Positions 44,320 to 50,059 of a stretch of 50,059 bases of DNA are shown here, in pieces. The translations under genes were made by a program, and so were the position numbers. The DNA comes from JAAYBG01 sp964411675. Lineage in GTDB: Bacteria; Bacillota_I; Bacilli_A; ML615J-28; CAG-698. The stretch is taken from the NCBI GenBank assembly GCA_964411675.1, contig CAYPLR010000007.1, positions 1 to 50,059 on the forward strand. The letters are read 5' to 3'. Every line of letters starts with the position of its first letter. Position 1 is the first letter of the stretch. The notes beneath the pieces were generated by a model. The model saw only the letters and a list, made by a program, of their open reading frames with translations. It did not search any database and was not told the DNA's origin.

Positions 44320-45063
44320 ATGGATGAAAAAAGATTCTTAGACATTGCTGCTTCTTTAGTTAGTGGTAATGATGTCACAAAAAAGATTGGAACCTTACAG
44401 GAAAAATTATTACATCGAATCATTAAATATTATTTTGAAAATGATGTAATCTATCATGAAATGAAAGTAGGTCCTTTTTATGTTGACATTTTAAAGGGAC
44501 AAGAAATTATTGAGGTCCAAACACGTTCTTTTAATAAACTTAGAAAAAAGCTTGATTTCTTTTTACCCAATTATCAAGTTACTATTGCCTATCCCATTCC
44601 TTATATTAAATGGCTTTATTGGATCGATGAAAATACTGGTGAAGTTTCCAGTAAAAGAAAAAGCCCAAAAAAGGGGACGATTTACGATGCTATCTTTGAG
44701 TTATATAAAATTAAGCCTTATCTAAACCACTCCAATTTAAGAATATGCTTGTTGTTAATGAATATGGAAGAGTATCGTACCTTAAATGGTTGGAGTATCA
44801 ATAAAAAAAGAGGCTCTAGTCGATATAATCGTATCCCGATCGAACTAGTCAATGAAGTTTATATCAATTCGCCTTTTGATTATCAGTTGTTTCTTCCTAG
44901 TAATCTTCCTCTCAACTTTACTTCAAAAGATTATCAAAAGCTTTCACCGCTAAATCAACACAATGCACAAATAGCTTTAAAGATTCTAACCGATTTAGAA
45001 TGTGTAAAAAGAATAGGGAAACAAAAAAATTTAATCGTTTATCAAAAAAATAAGCAAGACTGA
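44320..45063 (+). CDS. Putative PD-(D/E)XK-like protein, unknown function
   Basis: A 247-residue cytoplasmic protein of no family I can name. Residues 30-95 resemble a restriction-endonuclease-like core: a helix, then MKVGPFYVDIL with D56, then EIIEVQTRSF with E65 and Q67 (D-x8-E-x-Q), then a helix and VTIAYPI strand. The rest is Lys-rich with a possible winged-helix end (about 195-240, NAQIALKILTDLECVKRIG). It is monocistronic, with its own promoter, AAGGA site and a shared terminator. A DNA or RNA processing role is inference. Confidence 0.75.
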   Translation: MDEKRFLDIAASLVSGNDVTKKIGTLQEKLLHRIIKYYFENDVIYHEMKVGPFYVDILKGQEIIEVQTRSFNKLRKKLDFFLPNYQVTIAYPIPYIKWLYWIDENTGEVSSKRKSPKKGTIYDAIFELYKIKPYLNHSNLRICLLLMNMEEYRTLNGWSINKKRGSSRYNRIPIELVNEVYINSPFDYQLFLPSNLPLNFTSKDYQKLSPLNQHNAQIALKILTDLECVKRIGKQKNLIVYQKNKQD

Positions 45064-45080
45064 TTAGTCTTGCTTTCTTT
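45053..45080. terminator. Bidirectional terminator
   Basis: 9-bp stem agcaagact/agtcttgct with a 4-nt loop, T-rich on the plus strand downstream and A-rich upstream. It serves both the nuclease-like gene (plus) and the GH18 gene (minus). Confidence 0.85.
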
Positions 45081-45084
45081 TCTA

Positions 45085-47226
45085 TTAATTATTAAATTCT
45101 TGATAAATGGCACTTAGTAGTGTTCCTGTTAAATCATGTCCATAATCCCAATACATGACTCCTGCTAAGCCTTGATTTTCTGCGTATTGGCATTTTAATT
45201 TCACTGATTGTTGATTATCATAAGAAGCATAAGTCGTTCCATCAAACCAATAATAAGAACTAGTATTGGAATCAAAATATTGATATTGTTGATTTGCATT
45301 AAAGTAATTTGATAAGAATGATGCATAACCGATAGAGCGAGCACTTGTCATTGGTAAACCAAATGGATTCGTTGGATTGCCACTCACTGTTCCCATTCTT
45401 ACATAAAACTGAATTCCAAAAGTTATTTTGTTTTTTGGAAAACCTTGGCTAGAATATTTATTCACAGCATAGTCTACAGAATAAGTTACTCCCGATCCTG
45501 AATATAAAGCTGTTTCATGAGTTACTCTAGAAGTACTGCCCATGCCATAGGTCATAATATGTAAATAATCAAGATAGTTTGCCAATGTTTTTGCATCGAA
45601 GGCACTTGTTGCAACACCGACTGCAGCACTTAAAATCAATTTTCGCTCATACTTATCAAAAGCTGCTCGTAATTCTTGACATAGAAGATTAAAGTTAGTT
45701 GTATTAACATTAAGTTCCCAGTCTAAGTCAAGACCATCTAGTTGATACAAATCAATGACTTCCATAACAGAATCAATAAAGACTTTACGGCTGATTGGAG
45801 ATGCTGACATAATACTGAATGCATTAGCGGTATCACTAGATACACCATCAACTACAATTACAACTCGTACTCCTTGTTGTCTTAATGTTAAAACATTATT
45901 TAGATTTGTTAATCCCGATACACTTAACTTACCTCCAGAAATCCTTGCAAATGAGTAATTAATTACATCAAGCATATTATAATCACGATTATAGAGTACA
46001 TCTTGGTTTCCGTCTTTGTTACGCATATAAGCGAAAGTAATTTTCTTTCCTGGTTCAAAATCTGGCATCACTATTTCTCCAATCCCTTTCACAATCACAT
46101 TTTTACTATATGTATCTGAATAAAGTCCTCTAGTAATTCTTACCGTGATGGTAACATCGCGATCTTTGGCTGGTTGTACTACTTCACCAAGATAGTTAAT
46201 AGAACTATCTCCTGTTGACCAAAATAGTGTTAAATCAACACCATTCATGGTATAACTTGTAAAGAAGTTAATACTCTCTGTTATTTGAGCAGGAATATAC
46301 CCCTCTAAATATACTTTCAGATCCTCCATAGCTTGTGGAGTTCTTTGGTTCAAATCCTCTTTGATTAATTCTTGAATTGCTAATTCATAATCTTCAAGTA
46401 ATAATAAATCATCAAATTCGATTGCATTTTTTTGCCATGTTGCTAATTCATTGAATTGATTACGTAATGAAACAACTTTACTCTCATCTGTCAGTGTTAA
46501 TTGATCGATTGTTGGTAGTGCATACAATTCTTCAACAAAATTTTCAATTTCCAAAAGTCCTTCTAAACGATTTTGATACTCCATTAATGTTTGCAAATAA
46601 GAAGAATCAATCATTAACTTAACATCATTGGGTAGAGCATCATACTCATCAATAATGCCTTCTATTAAGTCATACTCAGCAAGAGTTAATGACTCCAATG
46701 TTGGTAATCCTAAAATATCGTCTATAATTTTTTGTGCTAATACTTGTTTATTTTGTTCATGAAGTAGAATCAATTGCTCTTCTGCTTTTTCTAAAATCAT
46801 CAGTGCTTCTTCCACTAACGCCTTAATATCGCTAGCTAAACTATTATAATAACTACGAGTGGCAACGATATACTCCTCATCATTAAGAGAAATGTTATTA
46901 AGAGAAGGTATTTTTGCTACTGCTAGTCGAAAATCTTCCGCTTCAACCTCTTTAGCCTGTTCTAGTTTCAATTCCTCTATTTTCGTTTCCAAATTAACTA
47001 GTTTTTCTAAATTTTGAATTGTTACTTTGCTTTTATCTTCTGAAGATAGTGCTTCATATTGATTACGAACTTCAATAATTTTTTCTTCTTTTTCTAATGT
47101 TAATCCCTCTAAACTTGGTAAATCTATAAACACATCATTGGGATCGTTTGGTTCCTCTATGGGTTTACAACCGCCGATACTGAATAATAAAACAATAAAT
47201 AATCCTAGTGTGAATATTTTTTTCAT
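45085..47226 (-). CDS. GH18 glycoside hydrolase-domain lipoprotein with helical repeats
   Basis: A 713-residue surface lipoprotein. Signal peptide with lipobox IGGC, Cys20. Residues about 35-300 contain four copies of a roughly 65-residue helical unit, each opening with a (L/I)P(S/T)(L/I)xx(L/I)(T/S)L phrase (35, 103, 170, 237 approximately). An Ig-like strand region follows (about 320-390). The C-terminal 320 residues form a GH18 barrel with the catalytic DxxDxDxE intact (LDGLDLDWE), plus the final VMYWDYGHD region. Family members cleave chitin or peptidoglycan-type glycans; target unknown. It follows the nucleoside phosphorylase gene by 17 nt. Confidence 0.87.
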   Translation of the reverse strand: MKKIFTLGLFIVLLFSIGGCKPIEEPNDPNDVFIDLPSLEGLTLEKEEKIIEVRNQYEALSSEDKSKVTIQNLEKLVNLETKIEELKLEQAKEVEAEDFRLAVAKIPSLNNISLNDEEYIVATRSYYNSLASDIKALVEEALMILEKAEEQLILLHEQNKQVLAQKIIDDILGLPTLESLTLAEYDLIEGIIDEYDALPNDVKLMIDSSYLQTLMEYQNRLEGLLEIENFVEELYALPTIDQLTLTDESKVVSLRNQFNELATWQKNAIEFDDLLLLEDYELAIQELIKEDLNQRTPQAMEDLKVYLEGYIPAQITESINFFTSYTMNGVDLTLFWSTGDSSINYLGEVVQPAKDRDVTITVRITRGLYSDTYSKNVIVKGIGEIVMPDFEPGKKITFAYMRNKDGNQDVLYNRDYNMLDVINYSFARISGGKLSVSGLTNLNNVLTLRQQGVRVVIVVDGVSSDTANAFSIMSASPISRKVFIDSVMEVIDLYQLDGLDLDWELNVNTTNFNLLCQELRAAFDKYERKLILSAAVGVATSAFDAKTLANYLDYLHIMTYGMGSTSRVTHETALYSGSGVTYSVDYAVNKYSSQGFPKNKITFGIQFYVRMGTVSGNPTNPFGLPMTSARSIGYASFLSNYFNANQQYQYFDSNTSSYYWFDGTTYASYDNQQSVKLKCQYAENQGLAGVMYWDYGHDLTGTLLSAIYQEFNN

Positions 47227-47243
47227 AAGAAACTCCTCAGCTA

Positions 47244-48014
47244 TTATAGTTTTTGTACTAGTTTATAACAAATTTGTACTAATTCTTCCCTGATACTGGC
47301 GCGTGAATGCCACTCCCTACCATCCCATTTTGCTTTCGATAAATCATCTCCACAATAAATGATTGCTCCATAAGTTACTCCACGAAACTGACTAACCGCA
47401 AGCAATCCTGCTTGTTCCATTTCAACAATGATTGCTCCTTCTTGCTTTCGTAACGCGATTTTATCCCGTGTTTCGCGATAAAAAGCATCGGTTGTCCATG
47501 TTTTACCTACAATATAATCATAATTATTTTCTATAAAATATTTACTTATGATATCAACAACTCTTTGATTTGCCCTAATTTCTCGTGATGGTGCTTGATA
47601 GTGATAACTCATTCCATCATCGCGAATTGCGGAATTAATAATAACAAATTTACCACAAGTTCCTTCTTGTGTGAGAGAACCTGCTCCCCCACAAAACATA
47701 ATCTTATTAACCCCTAACGCTATAGCTTCTTCTAAAATAGCACCACAAGCAGGACCTCCAATGATGCCATGAATGATTAGAATATCTTCATCTTTAAATT
47801 TATAGTACTGACAATCATTTTCTCCCTTAATTAATATGAAGGAGGTAATGGTTTGTTCGAGAAGTAATTTTTCTATCACTTCTTTAAAAAAACAAATGAT
47901 TAACATAGAAGGTACTTTCTCTACGTTTACTAATACTTTTCTAACGTTGTTGGGATTGATAAATGCGTCTTTACTTTCATCAAATTCCAATATCGGAAAT
48001 TCTTTTACAACCAT
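47244..48014 (-). CDS. Nucleoside phosphorylase (PNP/UDP family)
   Basis: A 256-residue phosphorylase that splits a nucleoside with phosphate into base and ribose-1-phosphate. Landmarks are IIHGIIGGPACGAILEEAIALG (phosphate-binding region), MFCGGAGSL, the VEMEQAG motif that binds the ribose and a final IIYCGDDLS. These are nearest to uridine phosphorylase-like members, but purine use cannot be excluded. It is upstream of the GH18 gene in the same direction. TATAAT near 48045 is a likely -10; the -35 is poor. Confidence 0.87.
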   Translation of the reverse strand: MVVKEFPILEFDESKDAFINPNNVRKVLVNVEKVPSMLIICFFKEVIEKLLLEQTITSFILIKGENDCQYYKFKDEDILIIHGIIGGPACGAILEEAIALGVNKIMFCGGAGSLTQEGTCGKFVIINSAIRDDGMSYHYQAPSREIRANQRVVDIISKYFIENNYDYIVGKTWTTDAFYRETRDKIALRKQEGAIIVEMEQAGLLAVSQFRGVTYGAIIYCGDDLSKAKWDGREWHSRASIREELVQICYKLVQKL

Positions 48015-48132
48015 TCTTTTCTCCTTTTTTTACACATAGGTGTATTATATCAAATTTTATTTAAAAAACCTATAGCTTTATATAAATAAAACCTTTTGCT
48101 CGTGCTTTTTTTTATGTTTTATATTTTTTTCA

Positions 48133-48161
48133 TAAAAAAACTACTGCTTTCAAGCAGTAGT
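48133..48161 (-). terminator. Terminator of double-SIS gene
   Basis: Inverted repeat actactgctt/aagcagtagt with a tight loop, followed by a long U-run on the minus strand, about 11 nt after the stop. Confidence 0.85.
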
Positions 48162-48171
48162 TCAATCATGA

Positions 48172-49959
48172 TTACTTAATTTTGTCTTTTTGTTCAAAGC
48201 CTAAGCGTTTCAATGTTTCAATAACGTAAGATTCACGATATTCATCTTCAGGCTTACGATTGTAATAAGAATAGAAGAATTCTTCATTTGCTTTTTCATA
48301 TGGAAGTCCTGAAACGAAAGAAATAATTCTTGTACTACGATCGATTAATTTTTTATTTGTTGGTAGAACTTGAACCATCCAATTTCCCCATACTCTTCCC
48401 ATTTTTGCCATTGTTGCAGTACTTAATAAATTGAATGCTAACTTAGCCATCAAATGTGGAAGTAAATCCATTATGGTATTAGGTAATTCAACTGGAATAT
48501 GAATTTCATGTTCTGCAATTTTATTGCTTGGAATATGACCTAATCGAAGTGCTACGCCTTCACTAAACTTTGGAGCATTTGCTTTAAACCATTCCACTGA
48601 TTTTTCATTTGCGGAACCATTGATATCAACACAAATCAATCTTGATGGTTTACGTGAATAACGAGATGGATCATCTTCATTACCAATAGCATAATCTGTT
48701 ACTTCTGTTGCTCCAACTTTTGGTGGTTTATTTACGATATCTTGAGCTGCCTTCATTCTAATATAGTCTTCAGCTGTCCACTCTAAACCTTTGATTGGTC
48801 GGCGGAAAACATGTTGCCAAGCAACTTCGTTTGGATATAAAGGATTCTTAATATATGCCCAACTAATTGGACTTACTTTATCATTGAATTTTCTAAATGG
48901 TGGTAATGTAAATGTTGGTTGACGTTCTGTTGTATCTGTCATGATGTCGATGAAGTACTCTGGAGTAACATAAGTAACTAGACCATTTTGATTATATGTT
49001 TCTGTTTCTAAATCAACGGCAGAAGCCAAACCTTTTAGGGCTTTTCCTTTAGATAGTTTATCTAACAACTTTTGGTATTCATCTGAATATTCACTTAATT
49101 CTAATGCTTTTGAACCAATTGCTTCTAATTCTTTTTCGCTTAAATTTTCTTTTAACCAACGCCAGCTAGCAACTTCCATTGCTGCTCCAGCTGCCAATAA
49201 TTCAACTGTAGTAACTTGCATTCTTGTTGAACCAGAAACAGCCATATTACCTACGAATAGAGGTATTTTAATAATGTCTTTTCTTTCAAAAACAACTCTT
49301 ACTCGATCAAGATGTTTACATAGAATTTCTTCTGGATTACAGAATAGGTAATATGTTGTACATCCTCTTTCAATTGCTTCTAGAACAGATCCATTGATAC
49401 TAGCTGATAAACCACACTCTGCCAAGCCAACAACAACGTCACCAGGTCCTACACCCGCTTCAACAACTTGTTGACGACCGAAAGTCATATAATCTTCAAA
49501 GTTTTCAACTGCTCTTACAAGCGCTCTATCTCCACCAGTCATCAAGCTATCAGATATTTCACTTATTTCAACCAATTGTGATCTTCTAACTGGTAATTTT
49601 AAACCTAATTCTGTCCAGAATTTTCGCCAAGTAGCATCTAGTTGTAGCGCCATTCTTCCACTAGCACCAACGCTCGAGAAAAGTATTTTTTTCTTGTTTA
49701 CGATAGCTTTATATATATCATCAACAAATCCTTTAAATTCTGGTGTTTCAAATGCTTTTTTAGTTACAGATGGAATATTCACATCAGCTGATAAAATTGT
49801 TTTAATTCCTTCAGCAGTATCTTGAGCAATAATATAACTCATATTTTTTGTTAATGGGTTCGACTGTTCAGTAGGAATTACCCCCAAATGAAACTGCTTT
49901 TCGTTTTCTAAAAAGTCTTTGCTCGCCTCTTTATAATTTGTAATCGTTTTGTAGATCAT
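48172..49959 (-). CDS. Double SIS-domain protein (MurQ/GCKR-like)
   Basis: A 595-residue soluble sugar-phosphate-binding protein. The N-terminus has the MurQ-like PTEQSNPLTKNMS block. The first SIS domain includes FSSVGASGRMALQLDATWR (about residue 95) and later VVGLAECGLSASING and AVSGSTRMQ. The second half (about 330-560) is a second SIS-like domain. MurQ etherases have one SIS domain and about 300 residues; the double form resembles the eukaryotic glucokinase regulator GCKR. Lyase activity on MurNAc-6-phosphate or a regulatory role are both possible. ATG at 49959 has AGGAG upstream; the frame is open to 49995. Confidence 0.85.
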   Translation of the reverse strand: MIYKTITNYKEASKDFLENEKQFHLGVIPTEQSNPLTKNMSYIIAQDTAEGIKTILSADVNIPSVTKKAFETPEFKGFVDDIYKAIVNKKKILFSSVGASGRMALQLDATWRKFWTELGLKLPVRRSQLVEISEISDSLMTGGDRALVRAVENFEDYMTFGRQQVVEAGVGPGDVVVGLAECGLSASINGSVLEAIERGCTTYYLFCNPEEILCKHLDRVRVVFERKDIIKIPLFVGNMAVSGSTRMQVTTVELLAAGAAMEVASWRWLKENLSEKELEAIGSKALELSEYSDEYQKLLDKLSKGKALKGLASAVDLETETYNQNGLVTYVTPEYFIDIMTDTTERQPTFTLPPFRKFNDKVSPISWAYIKNPLYPNEVAWQHVFRRPIKGLEWTAEDYIRMKAAQDIVNKPPKVGATEVTDYAIGNEDDPSRYSRKPSRLICVDINGSANEKSVEWFKANAPKFSEGVALRLGHIPSNKIAEHEIHIPVELPNTIMDLLPHLMAKLAFNLLSTATMAKMGRVWGNWMVQVLPTNKKLIDRSTRIISFVSGLPYEKANEEFFYSYYNRKPEDEYRESYVIETLKRLGFEQKDKIK

Positions 49960-50000
49960 GCTAGACGCTCCTTTTATATTTATATTTACTAACACAAATT

Positions 50001-50029
50001 ATTATAACATATTCACTTTTAATTTACAA
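50001..50029 (-). promoter_or_regulatory. Promoter of double-SIS gene
   Basis: -35 TTGTAA (50024-50029), 17-bp spacer, -10 TATAAT (50001-50006). No other feature was seen at the right edge. Confidence 0.75.
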
Positions 50030-50059
50030 TAAAAATCAATCTTACTTTACCTAACTAAT

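Noticed and set aside
48040..48056. Small palindrome tacac-atag-gtgta as an operator
   Set aside because: Only 5-bp arms near a weak promoter; it could easily be chance in AT-rich DNA.
1..50059. CRISPR array, rRNA, tRNA genes or prophage
   Set aside because: No regularly spaced repeats, cloverleaf-like sequence or phage genes were recognised by eye on either strand.

Overview
The window is about 50 kb of AT-rich chromosomal DNA from a low-GC Gram-positive-type bacterium (Bacillota/Mycoplasmatota side; I cannot place it more precisely). UGA is used as a stop (for example at 827-829 and 16992-16994), so it does not use the Mycoplasma code. Shine-Dalgarno sites are strong and of the AAGGAGGTGA type. 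Regulation is typically Firmicute: two isoleucine T-boxes, a cobalamin riboswitch, a manganese (yybP-ykoY) riboswitch and a CTP-sensing pyrG attenuator. No rRNA, tRNA, insertion sequence, prophage or CRISPR array was seen.

Layout. 1-5.3 kb (minus): five-gene branched-chain amino-acid ABC operon (binding lipoprotein, livH, livM, livG, livF) behind an Ile T-box. 5.3-8.8 kb (minus): ECF vitamin transporter (S, fused double ATPase, T) behind a cobalamin riboswitch, hence probably B12 uptake. 8.9-9.6 kb: TetR regulator with a palindrome inside its own promoter. 9.7-11.4 kb: S1-domain protein and pgi. 11.4-12.9 kb: nfu, a small membrane protein and a radical SAM/SPASM protein. 13-16.1 kb: mgsA, a membrane PAS/degenerate-GGDEF protein, ispD, ispF. 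16.2-21.9 kb: a 1437-residue DUF4011-type helicase-like protein, an ankyrin protein and the c-di-AMP synthase cdaA, all translationally coupled. 22.1-27.4 kb (plus): B12-dependent ribonucleotide reductase nrdJ, a MATE transporter, hflX. 27.5-36.2 kb (minus): eight-gene operon uppS-cdsA-dxr-rseP-proS-nagA-M20 amidohydrolase-membrane protein. 36.3-38.0 kb: pyrG with attenuator. 38.0-40.8 kb: P-type cation ATPase with Mn riboswitch. 40.8-44.2 kb: type-2 ileS with T-box. 44.3-45.1 kb (plus): orphan nuclease-like protein. 45.1-48.0 kb (minus): nucleoside phosphorylase and a GH18 lipoprotein. 48.2-50.0 kb (minus): a double-SIS MurQ/GCKR-like protein.

How it fits together. Isoleucine supply is sensed twice, at uptake (liv) and at charging (ileS). 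B12 uptake by the riboswitch-controlled ECF system would feed the B12-dependent NrdJ. ispD, ispF and dxr supply isoprenoid precursors to UppS for the undecaprenyl carrier, and cdsA makes CDP-diacylglycerol, so the cell builds an envelope with a lipid carrier. PyrG supplies the CTP used by IspD and CdsA.

Least ordinary items: the helicase-like/ankyrin/cdaA operon in which helicase motif VI and nuclease residues look lost; a prolyl-tRNA synthetase that has cleanly lost its editing domain; the degenerate GGDEF membrane protein; the pyrG reiterative-transcription leader; and a repeat-bearing GH18 lipoprotein.
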